Positions 23,306 to 36,100 of a DNA stretch of 64,000 bases are shown one piece after another. Within the stretch, counting starts at the first letter, position 1. Each line of letters opens with the position of its first letter. The stretch covers positions 215,519 to 279,518 of the forward strand of contig KV419421.1 of assembly GCA_001630475.1 (NCBI GenBank), given 5' to 3'. Made by a program: the position numbers and the translations under genes. The stretch comes from Sistotremastrum niveocremeum HHB9708. Its lineage: Eukaryota; Basidiomycota; Agaricomycetes; Sistotremastrales; Sistotremastraceae. The notes below the pieces were generated by a model, which saw only the letters and a list, made by a program, of their open reading frames with translations, was not told the DNA's origin and did no database searches.

Positions 23306-24956
23306 ATGTTCGTCAGGACCGTGAATGGCAGGCGTTCTGGAGTTTGGTCGGCAAGCTCGGCGACGCGGAACCATGACTCTGAGTTGGGTTCACTGGCATG
23401 AGCAGGCCACTGAAGCTTGCTGTCATCGGCGGTGGGCCATCTGCATTCTATGTTGCGTCTCGGCTGCTGTCACTAGTCCCACAAAGTTCGGCGACGCCTC
23501 TGAATATACACCTTTATGATAAATTGTGGGCGCCACATGGCCTGGTGAGATACGGCGTTGCACCTGATCATCCTGAAGTAAAGGCATGTTACAATCTGCA
23601 CATCCATAAGCAATCTTCATGACCTCGTTTACTATCTAGAACTGTGTCCATAAATTTGACGGAGCGGCTCTCGATCCTCGCTTGAAGTTTTTCGGGAACG
23701 TCTCAATATCGTCCAAGCCCTCTTCCTTGCCTTACAACATCAACCATCCGCTTTCAGCGCTCTATCCTTATTACAGTCACATTCTATTCTCGTCAGGGTG
23801 TCCGATTCCAACGGCTCATCCTGTCTTGCCTTTCGAAAATGGGAAATGCGTGCCAGCCTTGTCTCTCGTGCACTGGTACACCCTCCATCCATCTTCCTTG
23901 CAGAACCGACTTCCTTCCCTGAAGTCCACATCTCATGTCACGTTAATTGGACAAGGAAATGTGTCCCTGGATATTGCGCGTATACTTCTTGGGGGTGCCG
24001 GGAGGCTCGAAAAATACGACGTGCCGGAAAGTGTGCTCCAAGTTCTCCGAGAGAGCGACATACGTCACATCACCATCGTTGGTCGACGAGGCCCAGCTGA
24101 AGTGAAGTTCACTGCCAAAGAAGTGAGAGAGATGATGACCCTTGAGGATGTGGCTTTCATTCCGATAGAGGACTCTGTGCTTTCTGAAACCGGAAACCAC
24201 GATTTATCCAGACAACAGAAGAGGATCCTGGAACTGTTAAAAGCGGGGTCGAAGGCCAAACCGGGAATGACTAAGAAGTCCTGGTCGCTGGAATTTTTCC
24301 GATCGCCACACGGCCTCTCTTTCAATTCGTCTGGACAGACACTCAGTCTGGACGTCACTGCGCTGAACCCAACTCGCACACAAGCCATCTCCACAGGTGT
24401 CACCACTTCCCTCAAGACTGACCTCGTCGTCACGTCTCTGGGGCATACCATTGATCCATCGAACCCGGCCCCGACCGAATTTTACAACACGGATTTAGGG
24501 AGAATGCGCACTTCAACAGCTCATCGTGGACGCGTCGTGATCCCATCGTCGTCAATTCCTGGCGCTACATCGGGCGAAGGTTCGACAGCTTCCGCCGAAG
24601 AACGGCTAGTGAAGAATATGTATGCCTCCGGATGGGCAGCAACAGGAGCCAGAGGAGTCCTGGCTTCAACCCTTATAGACGCCCATGCCGTCGCCGAATC
24701 TATTCTGTCCGATCATTTCTCGGCGTTCACTAAATTCCAATCAGAATCTACTTCACTTCTCAATCCCTCTCCACATTTATCTGATCCACCTCCTTTCATA
24801 TCCTCTGCTCTCGCCGAAGGGAGGATAACTTCCTATGAAGACTGGAAAGTCATCGATGCAGAGGAGGTGCGCCGAGGACAAGTGAAAGACGGGAAGGAAA
24901 GGGAAAGAATGGACTGGGAGGAGGTTCTTCGAAGTGGTTTGATAAGGAGGACTTGA
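23306..24956 (+). CDS. ARH1: Mitochondrial NADPH:adrenodoxin (ferredoxin) oxidoreductase
   Basis: Passes electrons from NADPH to mitochondrial ferredoxin for Fe-S cluster, heme A and coenzyme Q synthesis. The core reads KLAVIGGGPSAFYVASRLL (FAD site), HGLVRYGVAPDHPEVKN, then HVTLIGQGNVSLDIARILL (NADPH site), RRGPAEVKFTAKEVREM, and ends with YASGWAATGARGVLASTLID. A start at 23398 leaves no targeting signal. An upstream ATG at 23306 gives MFVRTVNGRRSGVW, an Arg-rich presequence, and joins across a 59-nt intron (23347-23405, GTCGGC to CAG) in phase. Exons 23306-23346, 23406-23583 and 23640-24956 sum to 1536 nt, 511 aa. The second intron uses a GC donor (AAG/GCATGT), which keeps the conserved PEVKN. 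Starts 190 bases after the GMC gene. Confidence 0.9.
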
Positions 24957-25675
24957 CGGGTCGCCCTCACAAGTTGACGGATGTCTTCCTTGTTATTTTG
25001 CGAATGCCATTGCACAAATGGACGAAGGTACTCTGTTTACCCCCCAAAAAAACTCCGTCTTTCGTTCCAAGTACTGCTTTCGAATTCTTACTCGGGACGG
25101 TACCCAGCTGGTCTTCATTTTTCATCCTCGGCCAACACTACGACGAACCTGGTTCATGTGCGTCCAACGGCAATCGGGTTCAAACAGTACTGTTCCATTA
25201 CATAGGAATAAGTGGTACACACAACGAGTATTTCTGACGAGGTTGCACCAATGCTCTACGCCAACACCGGGAAGAATGGGTACTCGAAGACCCATTAGAT
25301 CAACGAGCTACTCACGGGCGTGACAAAGATGAGACCGTGCACTATGGGTCACTGCATTGGTGTCGTATGCTCTATCGAGTTTGCCGTAAGTAGGTTCGAA
25401 AGCTTCCAATTGCGCTAAGCAGGAGGGTGGCCTATGAAATACCCAATGCGGTCAGACATTGGCGAAGAGTGACACGATGATCGTTGGTCCAAATTAAGTC
25501 GGATTCGTTTCATGAAAATCCAAAGATTCCGAGAGTTACCGTCAGGTGCTGCAACATGAACCTGGAAACAAAACAATTAGAACTAGGCATTCAATGTACC
25601 AGATGAAGCGGAGGTTGACCTTCATGTCAGAATAGTCGTTCGACAAAGTAAAATATGTGCCCGTGAAAGGAGGGC
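24957..25675. other. Spacer between ARH1 and the beta-trefoil-like gene
   Basis: About 720 bases between two convergent genes. Minus-strand reading near 25480-25560 gives a short stretch (VHVAAPDGNSRNLWIF) that might be a further exon of the neighbouring minus gene, but the frame is closed nearby and I leave it out. Confidence 0.35.
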
Positions 25676-26161
25676 CTATCCTATATGGAGAGGCAGATTC
25701 AGTCCCATGTCACCCGCTTCGATGGAGTAAGCACCTGAACGTTCCGGATTGAGCATCCTGTAGCTGCAATTCCGCATAACGCGCAGATGTGGCAGCGACT
25801 GGGCCCTGAAAGAGCATATGTTACGTGGGTTCACGAAATCTAGGGGAAAAGGTGTTCCTACACAGACACTTCGTCCACTCGCAGCTGTAGCGTTCATGGC
25901 TTCGGTGACATAGAGATTCTCATTCTCAATATCAGGCTGTATGATGTAGCAATTGGCAGCAATCCTAGTCACGGAGAACAGCTAGCCATGACGGTCTTCA
26001 GGTCGAGCGCGGCAGTTACACGAGAGATATGGCCCACTCACCGTATTTTCATCGGCAATTCCGGAGGTATAAGTCAGAACCACGCCGTCCTTCAGTGCAT
26101 TCTGAAGGAATCCTGAGCTGTAGGCATTTTGAATGGTATACCAACCATTTTCTAGCGTCAT
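25676..26161 (-). CDS. Small beta-trefoil-like protein (lectin or mycocypin/cospin-type protease inhibitor candidate)
   Basis: Two exons (26042-26161 and 25676-25981) with a 60-nt GTGAGT-TAG intron stay in phase and give 141 aa. There is no signal peptide; it starts MTLENGWYTIQNAYSSGF, then LQNALKDGVVLTYTSG, LFSVTRIAANCYIIQPD, ENLYVTEA and CSYRMLNPERSGAYSIE. The xGxYTIxN-x-x-S-G-x opening and the three spaced repeats of strand-turn-strand resemble basidiomycete beta-trefoil proteins of 140-150 aa: ricin-B-like lectins, mycocypins and cospin-type inhibitors. Those are cytosolic defence proteins against nematodes and insects. No lectin QxW triad is clear, so an inhibitor fold seems more likely than a sugar binder. 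Family is inferred from pattern and size only. Confidence 0.5.
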
Positions 26162-26454
26162 TCCGTCTTGACGTGGCAGGAGAACCGAGGCAGATGGTGC
26201 TGGCCGCTAGATTCTTGACTTATGTAGTCTGATACGACCCGGGACAAGAGGTAATTTGTGTCTGTGCATTCCTGAATGCCTGCATCACCGTCGCCAGAAG
26301 AAGTATAGGTCATGCAAGTCATCGCCTTCGCGGTTTGGGATGTACCGGCCGGCTTACGCGTCTGAGACGCGTCCCCCTTCTATCAATCTCTAGAACGTTG
26401 CTGTCTTTGGTGTGCTTATAGCGACATACGTCGCATTCCCTGTAACGATTAGAA

Positions 26455-28790
26455 ATGTCTTCCGTCAAGCTCTATGTTTATGATCTCAGCAATGGCATGG
26501 CCAGAAACATGTCTCTTCAACTGACCGGCAGACAGATAGACGGAATATGGTGAGCTGATCGTCGTCGTGGTGGCATTTCCGCGATTCCTAACACTGGGCA
26601 TCTAGGCATACGTCGATTGTAGCCTATGGGATGGAGGTGTTTTACGGGCAGGTATGTTGTCTGCTGGAAATAAGTGTCCGACGGAAGTTGACGGCTCTCA
26701 GGGCATCAGCATCACCGCGCCAGGAAAATCTCATGTTGGTTATGTCTGACTCAAAGTCTCGCAAGCCGTGTTTCACACTTATACTGACAGCATGGCACCC
26801 CGTTGCAAGTCGTCGATATGGGAGAAACAGCGATTGACCGAGATACTTTCCAAGAGTATCTCGCGGAAATGAGAGAGCATTATACAGCCGATAAAGTCAG
26901 TACTTGCTCGCTGCGGATAACTTTCGTGTGCTAACACATATCTAGTATCATCTTTTAGGTCCGTATTCAACTGCTTTCTGAGCTAGACCTCACTCGCCCC
27001 CTCCAGACTTCAACTGTAATTCCTTCACTAATGACGTTCTCGGATTTCTCACCGGCGGATCTATTCCTTCGTATATCAAAGGTGCGCTATTTTTTTACTA
27101 CACAAGTGATCCATTGAATCTTGACAGCATACTAGACCTCCCATCTGATTTCCTATCGACACCCTTTGGAGCTGCCCTACGCCCGACCATCGATGCCATG
27201 TACCGCAGACCTGGAGCAGGGCCAATTCCTTCTGGCTCCGCACAACCTCAAGCATCATCATTGCTCAATAACGTTGCCTCCCAAGCATCTGGACCTCAAC
27301 AAACTAATGGAGTTTCGAGCATCGAAGGACCGATTCAAGTGTCTACGAACCCTGCTTCATTTCATTCGATACTGCAAAGACATAAAGCAGTAGCGGCGTT
27401 CTTTACCTCGGCTACTTGCGCCCCTTGTAAGATTGTTGAACCAGTCTTTGACGACCTTGCGAGAGACAGAGCAAGCGGAGGAGTTGCTTTCACCAGAGTC
27501 GATATCGATTCAGGGATGGGAAATGCTATTGCTGGTGAATTCAGAGTCAGTGCGACACCGACCTTCTTGTTCTTCATCGACGGTATTAAGGTGAGCTTTT
27601 CCGTTCCTTATCTTTCCGTCAATTCCTGATCTCCTATTAGACTGGAGAAGTCAAAGGAGCAGATGCAGCAGAACTTCGTTCTCAAGTCGACTTGATGATA
27701 TTCACTGCCTTTCCTCGTACGCTTATCTCTCCTGTCGTGAACGAATCGCGCGCTGACAATCGATTGACCAGCCCATCCCCATACCTCTCTGGATCTGCCT
27801 CGAGTCCGAGGGATCTCACTTCAGCCTATTCTATACTCACAGGTGCCCGCTATCGATGCTGCGCTGTCCAAGATGATTTCCTTCGTGGGCAGTTACCCTG
27901 ATATCACGAATAAGCCGCATGTTTTAGCGATCCTCTCCACCGAGATCGCTCCATTCTTGAAGCAACGCTTCCCAAAAGATGCACCTCCGCCAAAGTCGCA
28001 TATCAAGACGCCGGTCGCTAAATGGATCGATGTCACTAATACGCTGGTGAAAACGCTCCCCGCCCCGGAACTGTTCCCTCTGGTGGACTTCTGGAGGTTA
28101 GCCGTTCTCGACAACACATTCGCGAAAGAAACGTCGTTCCAGCACAGTCTTGACCCAATTCGGTTACTCTTGGAGAAATCGAAAGAATCCCTCAATCTCA
28201 CCCCTAACCCGCGAAACTTCTTCTTGACAGTTCTCCGACTGCTTTCCAACGTATTTTCGTGTGTCGAACTTGCCAGACATCTGCTTTCAGCGTCTTTACG
28301 AGATCTTTTGAGTTCCACCCTGATACCTTCACTGTTGCACGCCGATGCCTCGGTTCGATCGGCTGCCGCCAGTCTGGCCTTCAACGTCGCCGCTCATTAT
28401 CAGCGTCCACTGGTCGAGCAGCAAAGAAACGCTAAGAAAGGTGAAGCGCTTCCTGACGCTGGAAATGGAGACTGGGAGGTCGAGTTGGTCAGTGCATTGA
28501 TAGAAGCCATCGACACTGAGAAGCAGAATGAGGAAGTTGGTGAGTCAATCACATTTCACTACAGTATCTCTTGACTAATTCGAGTCGTAGTTCATCGCCT
28601 CGTGGCTTCATTGGGGATTTTGTTGCATCTGTCACCGTTCTTCGTGGAGCAGTTGCAACCTCTTATCGAGGTCCTTCAGGCGAAGTCGATATTGAAATCT
28701 AAACTGAGCGCCGGAGGGTTTAGTGAGAAGGGCGTGACGAAGGCTCCTGTCAAGGCCTTGATCACGGAGGTCGCGGAGAAGCTTTGCTGA
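26455..28790 (+). CDS. PPPDE (DeSI-type) peptidase - thioredoxin - PUL domain fusion protein
   Basis: Three domains in one protein. Residues about 1-140 form a PPPDE/DeSI thiol isopeptidase domain: [35 protein letters not shown] (catalytic His), [16 protein letters not shown], and [20 protein letters not shown] (catalytic Cys). After a Ser/Gln linker comes a thioredoxin fold with [20 protein letters not shown] (CAPC redox site) and [16 protein letters not shown] domain follows (about the last 300 residues; armadillo-like helices such as [13 protein letters not shown] and [19 protein letters not shown]); PUL binds Cdc48/p97. The protein thus suggests removal of a ubiquitin-like tag coupled to Cdc48 and redox state, an inference. 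At least seven introns lie mostly in the first 1.4 kb. Both catalytic residues are present. The same architecture is known in other fungi. Confidence 0.88.
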
Positions 28791-29080
28791 TGCTGTTGGC
28801 CGGACTGGACAAGTGACTGCCACCGACCCAATATATGCGGTCTTTTCAGTCCTCCGTCCATTTCCTCATAGATATGTTCCGGAAACATTGCAGACATTCT
28901 CATTTTCTGTGGCAGTCATTGTGGTTGCCACTTTAACTGTATAATAATGTATACATTAGAAATTGCACGCGGATTTCCCTCCGAGTCGACGAGAAGGACT
29001 TGACGTCGGCGGCTTACGCTCTTTGCCGAACTCGACACTGGCAGCGTTCATCTCGATCATCTCATCCGAGTCTGTTGGGC

Positions 29081-29883
29081 ATGAATCCTGCATTCTTGAA
29101 GACACTTGCTCAATCCGCCTCTGACGTTTCCGATACCTTTCACTTCGGAGCTGATACCTCTCTATCGTCGGTTTTGTCTGGTCAATTCCCTTTGGAACCG
29201 AATGGCACAGTTGCACAACCAAAAAATGTGGACCGAGACTCTTTGCCTATCACTAGTCTTGAACAGTGGGACGGAGACCTTATACAAGAAGATGAAGATG
29301 AATTTCTATTCAGACAACTATCCCCCGAAACTTCTGCCTACGATGCCATGCGCGGCCAATTCTCTGGCAGCCTCGCCCAGGAGACGCAACGATTACACGC
29401 CGAAGTTAGCGAAGGGAAGGAAACCTTGGATCGCCTGAAGGAGGAACTAGACCAAGTCAAGCAGGCTTTACAAGACGCCGAATTCGAAAAGGACATGGCC
29501 CAACGAATGAGGATTCTGTCAGACGGGATGTGCACCACATGGCAGCGGCGCGTGGCTAGTGAAAGGGAGAACAACGACGAACTATGTAGACAACTGGCGG
29601 AGTGTCAGAGAAGATTGGAGGCGTTTGAGAACAGGACTGATGTCCACTCTGAAGTCAGTGAGGGTCTCCACGTTCATTTCAGTGATCTAATTCTCATGAA
29701 ACATTGTAGACGGGCATCCGGGACGCATGCAGGGCTAGCAAAAGCTGCGGAGAGCTTGAGAGCTTAGGGGGAGGCGGTAAGCCACCTATCATATCTCCTT
29801 GATCATCTGCTGCACGAACTAAAGGTGACGACGGTGGAGACATGGACAAAGTGAATACCTACTCAGATGAGTCATTGATATAA
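29081..29883 (+). CDS. Coiled-coil protein of unknown function
   Basis: Exons 29081-29653, 29710-29776 and 29825-29883 keep phase and give 232 aa. The start ATG (MNPAFLKTLAQSASDVSDTF) is preceded by no better one. The N-terminal half is Ser/Asp/Glu-rich and probably disordered (IQEDEDEFLFRQLSPETSAY). Residues about 105-190 form a strong coiled coil with heptad Leu and alternating Glu/Lys (LAQETQRLHAEVSEGKETLD, RLKEELDQVKQALQDAEFEK, LCRQLAECQRRLEAFEN). The tail is Gly/Asp-rich and ends YSDESLI. I recognise no family; similar short coiled-coil proteins serve as adaptors, but nothing here fixes a role. Confidence 0.65.
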
Positions 29884-30119
29884 CGAAATTGCTGTTGCAT
29901 TCTCTATGTAATATTTGATGAGATATGTTTCGATGTCGACGTGTCCTGTAGTTAATTTGCGCATATAAACGATGAATTTGCGAAGCACAGTTGCAGGCAC
30001 GGGCGGGCGCCAAACTCTTTATAGGCGAACCAACTCGCGAGCCGTTTCATACGATCAACCATCACTTTCTCCCTCAATTCACGCGTTCTCTCCACATTCA
30101 ATAACATACTCTACAAGCC

Positions 30120-30816
30120 ATGGTCTGTCGCTCGTGAACTAGTGTTTCCTTCATCTGATCACTCGATACTCAGAACGATAACGCTGGTACACTGTCCGAC
30201 TCTGCCTCTTCCCTCTAATCTAACATCATCCGCAAAAAGAATACAAAGAAGCATTTGCTCTATTCGATAAGAAGGGCGTTGGACGCGTACCGCGCGAGAC
30301 ATTGGGCGAATTACTTCGCGCGTTGGGTCAGAATCCTACACAGGCTGAGATTGCAGATATTGTCAGTAGCGCCCCAAGAGAAGGTGCGCGTCCTGCTTTG
30401 TTTTCGTGATAATCAACTGGGACTGAGCATTTGACTGATCGCGTAGTTGATTATAAGACTTTCCTCACAATACTGAACCGACCGGATGGTTTCAAACCCG
30501 CCGGCACACCAGGCGCGTATTATTTCTCACCTTTGCATCTAACCTGTTTGACGATTGTCTTGTAGAGGAATTCATACGCGGATTCCAAGTGTTTGATAAG
30601 GAGGGAAATGGATTCATTGGAGCTGGTGAACTACGATACGTCCTGACACAACTCGGGGAGAAGATGACGGACGAAGAGGTTGACGAACTGTTGAAGGGCG
30701 TTCAGATTGGACCGTACGTAATTCCTTTTCTCTCAGCCGGTTCCTTCTGTGATACCTATCTCAGAGACGGGAATGTGAACTACGAGAGCTTCGTTCGAAC
30801 GATTCTGAGTCAGTGA
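30120..30816 (+). CDS. CDC4: Myosin essential light chain, Cdc4/Mlc1 type (EF-hand protein)
   Basis: Light chain for type II and V myosins; in S. pombe Cdc4 is needed for the contractile ring and septation. Six exons (30120-30122, 30174-30186, 30240-30383, 30447-30512, 30566-30713, 30765-30816) total 426 nt and 141 aa, exactly the length of S. pombe Cdc4. Exon 1 is the ATG alone. Sequence: [100 protein letters not shown]. The loops lack the full set of Ca-binding acids, as expected for this group. The fourth intron (30513-30565) needs a GC donor (CAG/GCGCGT); only this choice keeps the conserved P-EEF spacing and the frame. Confidence 0.92.
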
Positions 30817-31096
30817 TGGCAAGGAAAATGTAAGAGAAGACGTTCAATGATCCATCCACACATGTATTTCTCCCTGCCTCCTGGTCGGATTGTTTTCATA
30901 TAATGAACCTGACGATCTTTGCTGTCCTGTCCACAATATTGCTCAGATCTACGACGACAACATGATGCCGTCCAGGCACAGTGACAACTCAAACGCTTGA
31001 ATCATAGCATTCTAAATTTCTGGTCATTAATTTGTAATCCTTGGAGGCAAGGACTAGGTGGACGTTGCATACAATCGGAGAGCCTAGATCTACTAT

Positions 31097-33041
<1,945 letters not shown>

Positions 33042-33168
33042 GTTTTACCGAGTCCTGCTATGAAGAGAATGTGGTCAGGAGTAGAGCTCAGTCTAAGCCA
33101 GGGACTACGGATTCGGCGGAGTTTGCCCCATCCATCTTTGGTCTCGCCGCGTTCTTGAGTCACTCAAA
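33042..33168. promoter_or_regulatory. Shared promoter between VMA2 and tubulin cofactor D
   Basis: Only 127 bases separate the two start codons, so the two promoters must overlap. No TATA box is evident, as is usual for housekeeping pairs. Confidence 0.5.
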
Positions 33169-36100
33169 ATGGAGGACGACGACCTCGCAGTCTTCAATCC
33201 GGATGTATATCTTAATTTATTGGCAGAATTTTTGAAATGTGATCTCTACATCCAACCGACTCCAGAACAGTCTCAAACCGAGACTTTGCTCCTCAAAAAG
33301 ATGAATACAATCGTGAGTCTATCCTTACAGCATTTACCAGGGTGTGTCAAACGTTCGCTCAAAATTCAGCTCAGTGATTATCAAGAACAACCCTACCTAC
33401 TTGACCCTTATCTTGAATGTATGGTCGTTCCCCCAATTGAACATTTGAAGAACGCATGTTTTGTCCATGTCAACGACCCTGTCAGACCTCTCTGCTCTGA
33501 GCGTTTTGAACGTCTATCAAGTCTCATATACGAATGCATCAAATGTCGTGGATACAAGACAATCAGTGATTGCCATCTTGAATCTTCCTCACGTCTACTG
33601 ATGCTTCTACAGTTCGATTTTTCCCTCATCAAGTTGTTGATATTCCGGTGGCATTGGGGTTCATGCATTCTTCCAGCAGTCCCGTGCAAGAAGCAACACA
33701 ATGGCCTCTGCGATACATTGTTCTTCTATGGCTTGGATTGGTTTGCATGATCCCATTCGATCTCAAGCGATTCGACTCGCCAGGCACGGACATCGCATCA
33801 GACTTACATGCCATGGGGCTCAAATATTTGGGCACGCCTGGCTTAGAAAGAGAAGGCGCTGCATTGTTATTGGCGCGTTTGTATTCCAGGCATGTGTTTT
33901 CTTTCATCTGTTACATGTTTGGCTGATGAATCCAGCAGGGCAGATGGCAAGCACTTCATGGAGCAGTTTGTAAATGCCACGAAGGAGGCTTTCGGGATTA
34001 ATGCAAACGTATTCAAGGTAAGCTTCACCTGTCTCATGGTATTCCCTTGAATAGCTCGTATCAGGTCTTAGGCATTCTTCGAATCTGGATCCTCCTCTGT
34101 ACGTCGGCAGACGCTCTCATGTTCAATTCCTACCTATCATCCATCCAAAGCTTGAATGCAAATATGGAAAGCGACGAGATTCTGATGATCAACCCTCTCG
34201 TCAGAAGGTTGCGCACGAAACTTGTATCCAAAAGCGCTATAAGACTGTTCCCTTCGGGTGCTCGTCAGTCTCGTCCAGGCATGTTTTTGGACGCATCACC
34301 ACGTATATTGCAACTGATAAATAATCTTGAACTCAGCTCAGCCTCCACTTAAGAAGGCAAAGATTATGGAAGAACAAGCGCCAGAAGATGAAGATGAAGA
34401 CGTCCCTGAATCTATCGAAGAATCCATAGACTTCCTTCTGCAGACTCTCCAGGACAAGGTGAGGTCATCCATCTGTAACATACGTTACAGAGTCTCATAG
34501 CTGACCATCTCTATATTGCAGGACACGACTGTCCGCTGGTCGGCTTCAAAAGGCCTGGCTCGTATCGCCGCCTGCTTGCCTGGTTCTCTCGCATCGCAGA
34601 TCTTGGAATCCATTCTTCGTCTCTTTGAGATTCACTCCAGTCTCGGCAACTATGACCTTCCAGCTTTGGCTGAAGCAAGTTGGCATGGCGGCTGCCTTGC
34701 ATGCGCAGAGATGGCACGGAGAGGACTCGTGAGCAGTCAGAACATGCCCACACTGGTTAAATGGATCTCCAAGGTACCCCAACGCTTCCATCTTCCTGCT
34801 GGATAATATCCTGACTCAATGTCCAGGCACTCTACTTCGACATTCGAAAAGGTTCACATTCCATAGGATCGTCAGTGCGCGACGCCGCGTCCTACGTGGT
34901 TTGGTCTCTCGCACGTTCAATCCCATTGACTCTCTTGGAATGTCATGCCGCGGACCTTGCCCGCCATCTGGTTGCGGTATCGGTATTTGATAGGGAAGTC
35001 CAAATCAGGAGGGCGGCGAGTGCCGCCTTTCAGGAGTTTGTAGGAAGAACCGTGAGTCTTGTATATGTAACATAAGCACCCTGAAGCTTGACCCTTGGCG
35101 ACTATTAGAATTTAATTCCAGACGGGATCGAAGTGCTTAGGAAAACGGACTTCTATTCCGTGAGCATGAGGAGGAATGCTTTTCTCGTCGCGGCGCCTCA
35201 AGTCGCCGAGTAAGTGTTCTCGTTTAATACTGGATGTTTCTGACAGTCCTTAAGGCACTTCATTTATCGCGAGTGTCTTCTTGAACATATTGTAACCGTC
35301 ACCCTGAGACATTGGGATGTTGCCATGAGACAGCTTGGTGCTGAATCACTGCGGTTGATGGCTAGCTTGGATCTCAATGTCTTGGGGCCTGTGTTGGAGA
35401 AGCGTTTGGTAAGCAAATTTCATGGCAGGTCTTTCCTGGTCCTCGATACATTAATTGTTTCAGGTGCGCCTTTTGGGAGATAAGGATGTCATTGTTGTCC
35501 ATGGTTCGCTGCTCGGGTTGTCAGAGCTGGCTCTGGCTTTTCGAGAGAACGGATCCGAAGATTTGGAGAAGTCTCGTCTCAATGTGCGTCATACGGATCT
35601 GTGTTCCTCGCGCGTCTTGATTTGTCTTTCCCATAGATATTCAAGAGTATATCTATGGTCTCACCTGCTCTTATTCAAAAGCATCGCAACGAAACCATCA
35701 TGGAAGCAAGCTGCATTATGCTCAGCAACAGCCTATCGCCACGAGCTCTTGCCGTTGACACTTCGCAACCAAAATGGCGTACTATCTTTGATATCTGCCT
35801 GAGACATCGAACCGCTGCTTGTCAGGTGGCGGCTTCGCGTTTCTTGACCTCATTAAGCGCGATGAAAGATGTCAGCTATGACGTCCAAAGATATGTCTTT
35901 ACTTTCTCTGTCAACTCTTCGATCTTGATAAGGGCCGATCTCTACATTAATCGTAGAACTAGTTGCAGAGCTCCGGACGACCAACCGGATAGTCCAACAG
36001 AGTATTGCCCAGGCTCTCGGCGGCATTCGTTTCGACGTATATCCTAATTCTCTGAGCGCCGCGGTGGAGGCGTTGCAGTCGCTCGTAATGCCCAAGGTAC

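Noticed and set aside
25018-25323. 101-codon plus ORF after ARH1
   Set aside because: Overlaps two other ORFs in different frames and shows no domain; likely 3' untranslated sequence.
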